Positions 1-12,882 of a DNA stretch of 64,000 nt are shown in pieces. Origin of the DNA: Bryopsis sp. KO-2023 (lineage: Eukaryota; Chlorophyta; Ulvophyceae; Bryopsidales; Bryopsidaceae); the NCBI GenBank assembly GCA_030272585.1, contig BSYQ01000010.1, forward strand, positions 3,410,001 through 3,474,000. Direction: 5' to 3'. Position 1 is the first letter of the stretch, and each line of letters opens with the position of its first letter. The notes beneath the pieces are model-generated. The model was given only the letters and a program-made list of their open reading frames with translations. It did no database searches and had not been told where the DNA came from. A program made the position numbers and the translations under genes.

Positions 1-151
1 GTACATCAATGGACCATTTTCACAATTGTTATTCATATGCCATGTCATAAGAAGAATGTTGGGAGGTATTATGCAATTCCACGAAGGATTGCTCAAACAA
101 AGAATACTGTCATCGGAAAACGATGTGAAATCCCCCTGTTGGTTGTGTCAG

Positions 152-906
152 ACGGAACTCTTGACTGGTCTGACGTAAGAGGTCTACAATCAGAACCCGC
201 TTAATTTTTGGGGCTTGTTTTTTCTTTGGTTAATTGCGGTAGATGCTGAGCCACCTGTTGTGCCAACGGATAATTATTTGCTTTTTTTTGCAGGGAATAC
301 AATTCGTGGCGTACAGTTCGTTGGGAACTCTGCACACTAAAAAAAACCCAGGCCATAATCCAGTTCTGACGAATCCTGTCGTGCTGGACCTCGCCAAAAA
401 GCTTGGAGTAACTCCGGCACAAGTCCTTTTGAGATGGGGTCTCCAGAAAGGACAGGTTGGTTTTTTTTGTATTGTTATCCGCGCAGACACTTTTTACCTT
501 CTTGAAGGATCCACTTTTTACCTTCTTGAAGGATCTGCTAGATTGATGGTGAAGTTTAGGTGTGGTGCGACTCCCCTCAGATTTGTTTTCTTCTTGAAAT
601 GCAGTTGTCCCATAGGGTTCCCTAAACCCTGAACCGCATGAGATTGTAGTCTTGGTCGTTTTCGTTTTCCACCTGGAGCAAATCAGTGCATTGGTGTTGC
701 ATGTATCCCCGACCCGTGTGTGAGTTCTACACCTTGATATTTATAGGGGATTTTTTTTTTCATTGATTGCTCCATAGGTGGTCATACCTCGCTCAACGAA
801 TGAACAAAGGGTGCGGGAAAATTTGGACCTCTTCTCGTTCGCACTCTCTGAGGAAGCAATGGCTCAGCTGGATGCTTTGGATGTGGAAAAGGTGGAGTCG
901 GGCTGA
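152..906 (+). CDS. Aldo/keto reductase, 3' part (5' end outside the window)
   Basis: C-terminal exons of an NAD(P)H-dependent aldo/keto reductase, a TIM-barrel enzyme that reduces aldehydes and ketones. Two exons are clear. Exon 294-455 follows a T-rich tract ending in CAG and encodes 54 residues with the family motifs GIQFVAYSSLG, NPVL and TPAQVLLRWGLQKG. Exon 778-906 begins VVIPRSTNEQRVRENL, the nucleotide-binding signature, and ends at TGA. Both join in phase 0. A 23-nt candidate exon at 152-174, between TGTCAG and GTAAGA, may encode the TELL-DW stretch that normally precedes GIQF, but it lies one nucleotide out of frame for that reading. The intron 456-777 contains a 24-bp direct duplication near 487-530. 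The exact substrate cannot be told. It converges with the NUP155-like gene. Confidence 0.88.
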
Positions 907-1649
907 GGGAAGGGATCTGTTAAAGGGTATTGCATGGGAGAAGAGAAAAAAAAGGAAATTGTTGAAAGGGGAATTGTATGGCCTTTTGGGTTAGCCTGTA
1001 TCCTCTGCATATCACATCAGAAACGGGGTGGTATAAAGGCAGCGCGAAATGTGGGTTTTTTTTTCAATGCGTGACAGAAGAAAACAATGGAATGATGATA
1101 GAGATAAGTGGGGTTGCACCTGCCATGTCCATTGTGTCTTATGCCAAAACTAGGGTTTTGCTGATGTTTGACATGGACTTGCATCGTCGCCCATGTTGAT
1201 TGAGTGTATTTATTATTTTGTTTCAACTTGCAACTGCCACTGATCAATCATATCATCGAAAGAATATTTCTTGACTGAATTTTTGCATGGACCTCTACCC
1301 TTCCAAGGTTCAATCAAAAAGGGTTTCCAAAGTTCGGAGGAAATATCTGCAGCACTATGTGTTTCGTTTTCGACTTTCAAAATGCACTGCTAGTACTCTT
1401 CTATTTGTTCCCCTGATTTTCAATTGGATTATCTTGCCCCTTCCATGAATTGTTCTCTTTCTATTCCATAAGTTTTTTTATTCGCTGGGAATCATCCCAC
1501 AACCAGATTTCAACCCGCTACTCCACTATTGTTTTCCATCAACTCTGCCAGACCTTCACATCGCCAACAAATTCTTCAAAAGCTCATTTCCCCCAAAAAA
1601 AGGTGGCAGAACAACCTGCACCCCTGCATTTCCTCGCCTGCAATACTCA
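907..1649. other. Convergent intergenic region
   Basis: This is the space between the stop of the aldo/keto reductase (+) and the stop of the NUP155-like gene (-), so it should hold both 3' UTRs. It is moderately A/T rich. No further gene, repeat or RNA is recognisable. Confidence 0.5.
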
Positions 1650-4600
1650 CTACACTTCCACGAAACCTGGATCCCTCAAAAACAAAGGCTTTCTGGAATT
1701 GATGGTTTCCCTCAGACCCATTCTGATGCTGTCGAAGCCATCATACAGGTCAAGCAACAGACTGTTCTCCCCCGAGGTCACTTGCCTCGCAGCCGCCGAA
1801 AACTCGTCAATGGACCTAATGAATTGATTCAGCACGATTTCCGCCTCATAAACATCCCTACCCTCCGCCCCCTCCATCAAACCTTGCAATTCTGGCATGA
1901 GCGCTTGACAAATCATCAAACAGGACCTGAACATGTCCAGCTTGAAAGCCAGACTTCCCGCCGTATCCCTCACTATGAAATCGATGCTGCCGTGGTAAGC
2001 TCTGAAACATATCTGGCGGGAGCCCCTGCACGCCTTCAGAATTGTTTCGAAAACCAGCCGTTTATGCTCTTCGGACATCTGGTGGAGTTCTGTGCTGGGG
2101 TCGATTTGGCTGACGGATTGAAACACCAGTATCTCCAGTCTTCTGCACACCCACGATCCACCGACGGCGTCAAAATCGGCCCGGAGTTTTCCACTGAGAT
2201 TTGCAACGGATTTGCAGAAGTGTTTCACTTGAGCTTCGATGCCTTGTCGCTGCTTGGCCTCGAAAGCGTTGTGGGTGAATTGCTTCCAGTGGATCAGGAG
2301 CTCCTCTTCTCGGTTGGGGTAATCGCACATCAATGCCAAGCAACGGATGCACAAGTCATGCATCTGGAAATCGACACAAACAGAAATGGACCTGTCACAC
2401 ACACTGACAGACAGACAGACAGACTGACAGACTGACTCCACCAATAAAAAACAGTGGGAAGCAAAACGACGATTAACGAGGGACCCCCCCCCCCCCCCCT
2501 CTTCAAACTCAGGGGGATGCTTCAGCAAAAGTTTTGCTGTGGTGATATTGAAAAAAAGTTATGGAATTGGAATCACCTTGTGTGGTTTGGCAAAAACATC
2601 GAGAAGGTCGGCTATGTCCACGATGTCGTTTTTTAGCCTGTCCACCCCCAATGTGCCTTCGCCCATTTTCATCATATAATGCAGAGCTTTGATTTGAATC
2701 TCTGCACATTCCAAATTGTCCCGGAAAGTATCCTCGACGGTGGCATCCCCCAACTCCATAGCCTTTTTATTATTAAAAAAAAAAAAAGAGGTGAATCAGA
2801 AGAGACGGATTGAGTAATATAACAACAGAAAGGGGTGGAAGAAAAAGTAAACCTCAAGAAGGGCACTATTTGCTTCCCCCAACAAGCACTTACGATTCCA
2901 ATCGCTCGCTTGAACAGCTCCGCTCGGTTTTGTATGGCGAGATTTCCGTTTCTTCTGGCCAGCCTCCAAAACAAAAGTGCACTCTTCTCCAAATCCTTTT
3001 TGTGTGCGAAATGCTCACCCAAATAAACGGCATAAGCATGCTGATCTTCCGACAGAGCTCCCAGTTCTCCATGGACTTGAGCGCTGTCCATCCCAGCGAG
3101 GTTGGAAAGATATTGAGTGAATGCCGAAGTTTGGACCTCCAGCAGTTCGGTCAACCTGTCTTTGCGTTTCATGTAGTCGAACAATTGCTTGAAAAGAATC
3201 GGGTCGAATTTCTCTGTGCATGTCTTTCAACAGAGGTGGAAATGCAAATTAAAAAAGAAAGTAAAGTCTTATGTGAAATATCAACCAGGGTGACATTTTT
3301 TTATTTTATTTTTTCTTCTCTTTTTCCTTTTTTTTAGGTTATGCAACCAGAGGTGGACAAATAAAACAATCCTCAAGAAAGCGACATGCATGTAAGTCAT
3401 TTCCTTTTTCAAACTTTTCCCATTCGATTTCCGCCAGATTCAGAAAGTTACACCCTCAATCGTATTTAGCGTTGGTTTCTTAATAGTTTTTTTACCCCAG
3501 TAACAGCACAGGCCACACTAATGAATGAAAAAGCAACACATCAACAAGAAGTGTAAAGTTCAAAAATAGTGTGCCCCACACTATTTCTGTTTTCTCAAAT
3601 TTCTGCCGTTTACGGAAATAATGTAAGCTAAACTAAATACGATCAAGGGTGTAGCTGCCCTATCGAACTTCACCCCCCCGTATCAAATCACAACAGCCAC
3701 CAAAAACTCACCTGCAAAACTCCATGAAGTTTTCGCTTGCGTTGCATATATTGCTCAGACGATTGGACCCCATCATTCATGTCAGTCAGAAGAGCTCCGA
3801 CCCCTTCCAAGATTTTATCGTAACAAGGCTGCCGTCTTGCTGCTGCGTTGACTGACATGGGGCAATCAGCCCCGTTTTCGTTTTTGAAAGCCAAATTTTG
3901 GGGGTCCCTTGCGTTTGCAGCTGCCAGACATACGACCGACATCGCCTGAACTCACGAATCGAAAAAAAAAAGCTAATCAGCATGATTAATTTTTAATACT
4001 GCACAGAGGTTATTTTTTTGAAGTAGTTTTGATTAAATCGGCTTCAGCGGCGGGTGGCGGGGGGGGGGGGGTTCTTTATCCACCTTTAAAAAAAACTCCA
4101 AGTCTTGATGGAATAGTCTAAAAAAAGCATAGGCAGAAATAGTCTTATTTTTACACATTCTTATGTACTTTTTATCGATATTTTCCCCATTTCATTTGTG
4201 AAATGATGAAATAATGAAACAATTGTTTCAATTCTTACTACCATACATATTTTGAATAAAAATAATTTCATAGTTTTACTGTTCACTCTAATGTCCTTTA
4301 TTTATTTCTCCCTTTTTTTTGTGCGAATGAAATCAAGCACCTCATATTTTTCCTTCAGAGCGAGGCAGTAGCATATCGGCTCCAAAATAATGGCCGCCGG
4401 ATGTTGCAGTAGAGAACCCACAGCCCCTTCCACCTCGATATCTCTTGAAAACAATGGCTCGTCAGCTCCACCTCCCAACAGCTCATAGGCCTGCAAATGT
4501 TAAGGTCAAGATAACCCATCTTAACGACAAAAACAAAAGACAGACAATTTTCCAAGCAGACAATAAAGAATGAACAGAACAGAAAACCCTGCCTTCGTCG

Positions 4601-7600
4601 ATAGTTGGACAAAAAAAAGGTCATCAGGTGTTTTCACCAGACTTTGGCGTACTTCCTTTCTGGAAGGAAGAAGGGCATCAACACATTTCTATAAAAAAAT
4701 AAAAATAATAAGAAAAACAACATCAACATACTGCTTTAAATACGAATATATCAAGTTGATAAAAGTGAGTTACCGCAATAATTTCTCGCTCGCTGGCTCC
4801 AAAGAATGATGGGGCCTTCCCCTCGAATTCCTCCATTAAAGTATTTCGTCCATTGCCAGGTTCCTTCATGAACAAAATAACAGCGTCTCAATATCGTTTT
4901 TCCTTCTTCCCTTTTTGAACCCTTTTTCTTTTTTTGGAAAAAAAACAAACAAAATAGGAAACATAGTCTCCTTCTGGGACGAAGGTTTTGACGACACAGG
5001 CAAAAACATATCTCAACATCTTTTTTTCCCCTTAAAACGCTTTCTAAAATGCAGACATAGCACATTTACTTTGTTCATTTTTTTTCAGATCAAAAGGGGG
5101 AGAAAAAGCAAAATAAAATCATTATTTTAAGAAAATTTCACAACAAACGAAAACTCCTTTGTCTGGTAATTCATTCAGATGTCGCAGTCAGTACCACTCC
5201 GTTTCTTTGAAAATAAAAAGAAAAAATCACAGATAATTTAAAACTGAAAACAGAAAATTCTCTTACGGTGGTTTCGCTTTCCACCACCGTCCCATTGACA
5301 TGAATTGCTGGAATGTTTTCGGGGTCTGGACCTCTTTCTTCGGTGTTGACCACCATATCGAAAATCAATCTTTGAAGCGGACAGTCCGGTGTTTCGTCAG
5401 AAACAACATCATCAAACGTCTGTCCTCAACAACACAATTCAAGAAAAAAACAAAAAAAAGCATGTTTTAAACAAAGAAGAAAACAACCATATGGAAAAAA
5501 AAATCTTATTTTAATAATTGAAGTGTGCTCTCTGAGCATGGCACTCGAAAATTCAAAAAAGGAAATGCTGAAATTCCATTATTTCATTTTCGGTTTCGAG
5601 AAAAAAAAAAAAAAGATGTAAACTAAATAAATAAATTAAAAAAAAAAAATGTGAAAAAAAAATTGTGAAAAAGAAGCCTTTGATCCTCACCAAAGAAACA
5701 AATTTTTGTCTGTCCACCGAGTTGATCAGGCATGGAAGCTCGCTCAAGCTTCTTTTCGACACAATGTCGAGAATCGACATAACATGGCCGGCTCGTCGCA
5801 CCAAATATCTGGTATCCCAGAAAAAGCCAAGCAAGAAAACATAATCAAAACAAAAGGAAAGACATACATAACATGGGGTTACAACCACCCACCCCCCCCA
5901 AAAAAAACTAACAAACCCCCCCCCCCCAAAAAAAAACTACAGCTACTAAATTAGACACCACCAATCACATGCATACCCGATTGCTTCCAGTTCGATTTTG
6001 AGTTTTTCTTTCTGTGTCTCGGGCACCTTCGATTTCTTTTTTTTCCTGACCTCCACGGTTTTCAGTATTTCGTCGATGAACGCCGCTGTGCTTTCGCATT
6101 GCTTCTTGTACCACTGATAAGAAAAAATAAAAAACTAAATAAACACCGAAACATATCCCAGAGTGTCGAATATCCCTGCTATGAACATATCTTGAAAATA
6201 TATATATATGTGTCGACATTCTAAACAGCACTTTCAGAAGCAATACTACATAGACATAAATATATTTTTATTTTTGATTATAGAAAATAAATGAAACGAC
6301 AGTTCGGGGGGGGGGGGGATGCTGGGTAATTTTATTTATTACGGTTTATTATTGTTAGAGAGGTGGTCCCATTATCACTCGCGACAACATGGGGCTTTCA
6401 GGTTCGACACATTTTTGTTTAATTAAAAAAAAAAAATCTGGGGAAAGTGCTCACGTCAATGACGTCCTTTTTCACTGCCACTCGAGTGGTTGGCACGCTT
6501 CCCTGCAATCGGACATCCTCAAAAAGTTTCCAGCTCCATATCAGCTCCAACCATCTGCGAACATAAGTTTTCGTGCCAGCCACCACGTCTGCGAAATCGA
6601 TCTGAGCCGGTCCCAAGAAATCGTTCTGAGCCGGTCCCAAGAAATTGTTGCGAACCACCAAAACACCATCACTTGCATCGGCTTGCTTTCGCAGGGATGC
6701 ATCGGTCAAAGCAGCCAATGCTTCACTCTAGAAGGAGGAAAAAAAAACCAAAAAAAAAAAAACGATTAAAGAAATCCATGCAACACTTATTAAAGAAACT
6801 TCTTTCGAATATTATTATTGACCAGCACAGGTTTATTCGTCACTAACCTGATCCATCTGAAAGGTCTGTGAATGTATACATCTATAAAACGATTAATGAA
6901 AATTGGATTTGGTGGTATGTTCACTGGCATACGGTTGAATTTAACAAAGCCAGCTTACTCGTGCCGAGTTCGAAGGAGGGTTCGCTCCGGCATGCACAAA
7001 CAAGGCGGCCGATTCTTCCCCCCCATACATCTCCACCAATTTGGCCAACTGTCTTCTGTGACCTCCTTGCAATGCATTCCTGACGAGGTTGGCAGGCCAT
7101 TGGATTTCGACATCCATAGACCCCGTGGTGGTCAGCAGCCGGAAAGTGGGTTGACTGGCGAAGAATTGAGCGGATTGGGGTGGTGCACAGTCCCCCGTTT
7201 CGTCAAAATACCATTGAACTGCTTCGGGTGCTTTTCGAAGCTTCGGAGCCAGTGCTCTTGCCGTCCCTGCTACAGAGACGGGTAAACCGTTTTGATCTGA
7301 ATTCATTTATGGAGTTGTATCCTGGGTTGGTCGTTTTGCCATTCAAGAAAACAAGAACCTGGAGCAACTCTTTCCTCATCGAAACGACCAACCCCCTTCA
7401 CCCCCCCCGAAAAAAAAAGAAAAAAGAAAGAAAGTATACATATATGCATTTCTGGTGATAATCAACTCCTCCCCCCCCCCCCCCCGGCAAGACTTCTAAA
7501 CTACAGTATGGACATCAACAAAAAATGACACGATGCAATTTTTCCAGTTTTCGTTCGGGGTGTCAAATTACACCACCTCGGATTGTGGCCACCACTCCAT

Positions 7601-10600
7601 GATACGCTGTTCGAAAATGCCGATGAGAATTTCGTGGCGGCTCGAGCAGATGAATTTCTGATTGCGAGTTCAGTTTTTCGCAAGATTGAGAAAATGCGGT
7701 CGTGCTGTTGGTCGATGCTATGTCGAAGGTCGCCGGCACCCTACCAAAATCAGCCAGGCCGTAATTCAACGAGGCACCTCGCCCATCCACAAAACACTTT
7801 TTTTTTCGGCCTCTGATACAGTGGGAAATTTTTGGGTTGTGTTCAATCAGCATCGATCATTTTTTGGATATCGCCAGAACCAGGAATCAGAGAAACGAAA
7901 AAGGATATGTGATGGGACTTTTCGAAGCATTTCGTCAGGTGACCCAAGCCCCCCCCCCTTTTTCCTCCTCCCTGTGATCAACATCTTGGAAAGAAAGGAA
8001 AAGAAACACCACTCACCGTCCACCAGCAGCCATAAGGTCAGTACTGACCACAGGGATTCGAGTGGCAAACAACGCTCGAAGAGCAGAAGGCCGTTGTGGA
8101 TGGTCACCCCTCGGCGCAACATTTCTTCCAAAAAAAACATCGTTTTTGCCATTGGCCCAGGTGGTGAAATACAGCCTCACACCGTCCGCAGTGACCCCCT
8201 CCAAATGCAGAATCTGTGACACACCCCTAGGGATGGGGGCGATCGACGCTAGAGATATTTTGGAGCGCTGTTCGATGGCGGCTTCCTGCCCTCCGCTGGC
8301 CCTGAGGGCCTCAGCGTGTAAATTCGTGCACTCCCCCACTTTCATAGCCCGACCGTGCAAATCGTCGCCAAGATCAAACACCTGCAAAATCATAGGAGGA
8401 AGATTTGGTTAATACACATGCATCTATAACGATTTAAAAAAAAAAAAGGGAAAAAAAATAGCTATGACACAGCAGAACAAAGCCTCGACAATAAGGACAT
8501 AGAAGAGGGTCTTGGTTGAACATAAGCAAACTTGAAAAAAACCCCTTAAATTGTTAAGGACAAACGCTCCAGGCTTTGCCCTTCCCCCAAAAAACAGTAC
8601 TGCGGTATTATACAGTGAGAAGAAAAATCGATGATGGCTGACGGAAAAATCTGAAGAAGAAGAAAAAAGTTGGAAAAGAGTTGAAAAAGAAAACTTACTT
8701 CGATACGAGAATCTTCGTGGCTTGCATATAAAATTCCTCGCTGTTCGTCCACCACGATTTGGATAATGGCCCGAGCACGACCGATGATAGTCGATGGCAA
8801 ACAGTCCCGAAACGTCCACGAGCAACAGATCTTCAGAAAAAAAGAATGAAAAGGAAAAAAAATTATGACCGATCCAGACACACATGATCAACCACCTGTT
8901 CTCCGCTTCTTTATTCTTTGGATACATTTTTTTTTTTTTAGATGAAGGTTTTTTCGTCAGACCTATTGTTGAGCATTTTCAACTTCCCATGCTTTTCTTG
9001 ACGATAAAATAAACTTTTTAAAAACATTAAAATTTCTTTATTTAACTTGAAGAGTAAATAGACTCAAGAAAACACATCCCAATTGATAACAGTATTTTTT
9101 TCTGCTTTTTAAAAGGCAATTGAAGACATGCTGACAAATCCTTGCTTCTACACAATCGAAGGAAAAGGAAAAAAAGATGCTCACCAATCGACATTTTGGG
9201 GCGCCCTCATTGATTCCTTCTTTGGTGCTGTACCAGAGCTCATAAAGTCGACCGCATTCAGTCCCCAAAAATATTCTTCCATTTTCTGTTCCAACAACTG
9301 CGGTGATGGATCGACCCCCAGTACGGCATTTATAAAAAGGAACGCTGCTGAAAAACACCCCTTGTCTGACACCGTTGTCCAACAGGACTTTGTACAGAGA
9401 CACCTGACAAAAATAAAAATTTCAATTAATCGAAAAAAACTTAGCCGTGAAAATGGGATTATTGAGAGAATCGGACACAGAAATATGTCAGTGAAAAAAC
9501 GCATGGAATCCTCACTTTTCAGGTGAGCACTCGTACTATTTGAACAAGACGCTTGACATGAGAAAAAAAAAATACAGGTGAAAATTGATATCCTTCGCTG
9601 ACAAATCCATGCAACAGGTTCGACTGATTGTTATTGAGTTGTTCAATATTTTGAACAAAATTTTGATATTGTTGAATTATTATTATTATTCAGTATTATA
9701 AAATTCACTCACTTCTTAAAAATAGAAAAAAAAGATGGTTGGAAAACATTTAAAATACATATGTACATATATGTTGAAGAGTAAAACATACTCACATTTC
9801 TTGAGCTGCACATCACCATCAGGTTTTCTGAGAAAACATTTTCCTTGGGGCGAACAATTTCCACACACCTCACGTCCTCCTGGTAATTCAATAGAAGCTC
9901 TATCGGTTTCTCCTTCCTAAAAATTCCAAAGAAGTACCAAAATAAAATAAAATAAAATAATATAATATAATAAAATAAAGTAAAATAACAAAAAAATGTT
10001 AAAGGAAGGAAACCAAGAAGTTGAGGTTGAAGCTCACAAACAGCCAAACATGGAAAACTGCGCACAGAGATTTTTTTTTTAAAGAAAGGCAGCTGGTACT
10101 ACAGAAACAAAAAAAGAATCAAAAATCTAATCAGAAATTTTACTTTGTAGAACATATGAACTTGAAGGAGGCTCAAAGAACCAATATTTAAATATATTGT
10201 TTTTGTTTTTTTCACCAACGGAAAAAAAGGGGCTTTTTTATTCTTTTTTTTTTTTGCTCTCGAGGGCCAGTTTTGTCTCCACCTCATGGATTCTACTAAA
10301 TTACTGTTAACCAGTCGACTTAGGTGACGGTTATTTTTTGCTCCTCACGTGTTGCCCGGCTGCCAGATGAACAAGCCACGGTGAACGAAAGCCCAGGCTC
10401 GATCGATCAAGGGGAATAACCCCATTGGGAGTCTATGCTCTTTGTAGTCGTTCGCTCGCGCCAACTCCTCGGGAAGTTCGTGGAAAGTGATTTTGGTTGG
10501 GTGCACCTGGACGTCAACAGTTGAAAATCAACAGCCGAAATCACGTCGCATCCAGAGAAAAGAGAGGCAACAAAAAAGAAACCACGATGGTAACAGTTGT

Positions 10601-10808
10601 AAGGAGCCCAATAAACGAGTCGAAATTCGCGGCGTTGAGTTGGAGGAAAGGTTCTGCAACGCTGTTACATTCGCGTCTAGACAAAAAAAACATAGAGCAC
10701 CTGCGTCGGTTGTACATATAAGTTGTCTGCATTATTGCACAGAGCGTGATACAGATCCTCCTCTCCGGTTTTCGCGCGCAGGAAGTCGCTCGCAGTTTTC
10801 AAGTCCAT
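1650..10808 (-). CDS. NUP155: Nuclear pore inner-ring protein, NUP155/Nup170 family
   Basis: Scaffold nucleoporin of the inner ring of the nuclear pore (N-terminal beta-propeller, C-terminal alpha-solenoid). Exons with good splice sites: 10808-10701, 10506-10349 (ELPEEL, then MGLFPLIDRAW), 9916-9796, 9403-9185 (ENGRIFLGTECGRLYEL, the propeller signature), 8830-8699 (GILYAS), 8381-8017 (VFDLGDD; GVRLYFTTW). Less exact exons lie near 7306-6960, 6720-6455, 6120-5978, 5825-5690, 5420-5270, 4865-4774, 4495-4320, 3955-3709 and 3206-2893. The last two are 2762-2577 (DIADLLDVFAKPHK) and 2363-1650. The order of motifs follows the family from N to C terminus. The second exon (10.56-10.68 kb), the one near 7.5-7.85 kb and part of 3.2-3.7 kb are unsettled. 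The start at 10808 fits the family; an in-frame ATG at 10898 is the alternative. Introns carry long A, T, C and G runs. Confidence 0.9.
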
Positions 10809-12747
10809 GGTGGCAGGACGCCAGAAACCCAGGAACAGGATTCCAACGCAAGACGTCTGTGGGTTGAGTGAAACAGGCGTCGTACGATCTGTACACATGC
10901 GATTTTCAAATCATCGACAGAATCGTTGTCTTTTTGAAGGGAAATGGTGGAACATCGATGTCCAGGTGGTGTCTGACTGTCTGTCTGCACCATAGGCGCA
11001 ACAAAGGGGGGGGGCCTGGCCCCCCTTGAAAAATTTCTGGCCCCCCCCCCCAAGAATTCTTTCTTTTCTTCTTGAGAATAGAGATACAAAATCAATGTAT
11101 TATTTTTTTTCGGAATAGATAAAAGCAACGACACATTTCTTGTAATTGGAAGAGGGAAAGGGGGGGGAGGGGGGGGGAGCAGGTGTTTCAAAAAAAAACA
11201 AAAAAGAGGAAAAAAAAGCATTTCAGCAGGTTAACGTTAAGAAAGATAACAAAAAGGAACACTGCTTAAAGAGCAACTGGAAAAATAAAAATTTAACAAA
11301 AAAACAAGGGGGAAAAAAAAATTTGGGGCAAAAAAAGAAAAGAAAAGGTGGAATAGGATATGCATGCACCTCCCACTATATTTTTTTTTTTCACCTTCAA
11401 ATCGTCTTGAGATATATTTTAAATTTTAAACAACTTTGGGGGGAAAGGAAAGAAAAAAATTGATGGTGCGATATTTTGTGACAAATCCTGCAAAACATGG
11501 TTGGCAAACCGGGAAGATTTTTATTTTTCAGTTTTTTCAAACTCATTTTTTTTTCTATTTGTTTGGGGTATTTGCCCATTTTTTTTTACATATGATTTTG
11601 GTGAGGGTTTTTATTGCTACTTCTGTTTGTCTGTGGGGGCAAAAAAAATCAGCTGGGGGTGGGGGAGGAGAAACAAAAATTTGATTTATTGATATCGAAG
11701 GCAATGCGAATGACAGACTCAATCGATATTACGATTTTAGGTGGTGATTATATTTGTTCTGTTCATACGAGGGCATGTCTTCCTTAAGAAAAACAATATA
11801 AAAGTATTAAAAAAAGGGGGGGGGGGAGAATTACAACCCACAACAAAAGAGATCCACCGCTCCCTTTCCTGAAGGGGGGGAGGGGGGGAATATCTTGCTT
11901 GGTTTATATCTTGGTTCATCGATTCGGCTCGGGTTAATGCATTTTGTGCCTTCCCTTTACAAAACATATCCTTAAGGGAAAAGCCCTAAACCGTTTTTGT
12001 GATTCCGCCACCCACTGAGAATTTTCTTTTTCCCCCTTTTCTTGTTCAAAAACATTCAGCTTTCGGGGGTGATTCAAAGGATAAGAAAAAATCTGGCCAC
12101 TTCCCCAATGTTTTCAAACCTCATGAATTTCGTATCATGAGGTCTGCACGCCACCGTGACGAAACATTTCAGCCCCGAGCGGAAAAAGATAGTCCAGTCC
12201 CCCCCGCCCCCTTCCACGATTCGACCAACGCTGTTTCCGACAGCCTTGCGCTTCCAGCAGACAGCGGTTGGGACGAGCAAATCGTACATCCATCAATCTT
12301 TGATCCACATTCATTTGTCTCATTTGCGTGTTTCTGGCAAATCGTGCGGGGAAGACACTGTGATTGGACAGGTTAAGCATTCTGCGGCAGGAGTTCGAGG
12401 AGCCCTGGCGGCTTCCAAAAAGCGCTGCGGCGCTATTCTGCCGTGACGACGACTTTCCTTTTCCAACCGGAAACCAGGAAAGGGTCACGTGATCCACTCT
12501 TCCTTGCAACAAGCGCCCCCTGGGCTCCCATCTGCGTCGTGATCTAGATCCAGTCCCAAACGACAAGCTTTTGCATCCCCTGTCACGACGACACAAAACA
12601 CTCCGCGGTGGAAAAAGATGATCGCGTCAGAATCCCGCTTCAAGGCGCTCGGGGAGTACGTGGTCCAGGCCAGCGTTACAGCGCTGACGGAGCGTTGAAA
12701 CAGGGCAGCTTGGGGGTCGAAAGTTTGGAGAGTCGTCAAAAACGACT
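10809..12747. other. Region upstream of the NUP155-like gene, with uncharacterised minus-strand ORFs
   Basis: This holds the presumed promoter and 5' UTR of the NUP155-like gene and G/C homopolymers near 11010-11050, 11160-11180, 11815 and 11870. Minus-strand open frames at 12739-12485 and 12596-12135 could be exons of a small gene, but I recognise no domain. The ATG at 12739 lies only 9 bases from the U6 TATA box, so any such transcript would have to start inside the U6 gene. I therefore do not call a gene. Confidence 0.35.
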
Positions 12748-12756
12748 ATATAAAAA
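12748..12756 (+). promoter_or_regulatory. TATA box of the U6 gene
   Basis: TATATAAAA lies 28 bases upstream of the first base of the U6 5' hairpin. This is the spacing expected for an external Pol III (type 3) snRNA promoter. No proximal sequence element could be identified by eye. Confidence 0.7.
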
Positions 12757-12775
12757 ATTTGCGACCTTCCTTATC

Positions 12776-12795
12776 GTTCATTCGTGAACGTCTGA

Positions 12796-12827
<32 letters not shown>

Positions 12828-12882
12828 GGCCCCTGCGCAAGGATGACACGCTCGGTTCGAGAAAAGGTCCAATAGTTTTTTG
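12776..12882 (+). ncRNA. U6 spliceosomal snRNA
   Basis: U6 is the catalytic snRNA of the spliceosome. The invariant ACAGAGA-containing stretch GATACAGAGAAGATTAGCAT is present, followed by GGCCCCTGCGCAAGGATGAC, which holds the AGC element and the U4-pairing and internal stem-loop region. The 5' end forms a perfect hairpin at 12776-12791 (CGTTCA, TTCG loop, TGAACG). The 3' end is a T6 tract at 12877-12882, a Pol III terminator. The gene is divergent from any minus-strand transcript to its left. The 5' base is set by the hairpin and could be a few bases upstream. Confidence 0.96.
12877..12882 (+). terminator. Oligo-T Pol III terminator of U6
   Basis: Six T directly follow the U6 3' stem sequence GGTCCAATAG, as in other Pol III transcribed U6 genes. 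Confidence 0.8.

Noticed and set aside
12485..12739. 84-codon minus-strand ORF beside U6
   Set aside because: Its ATG is 9 bases from the U6 TATA box and leaves no room for its own promoter. It has no recognised domain and no clear splice partners.
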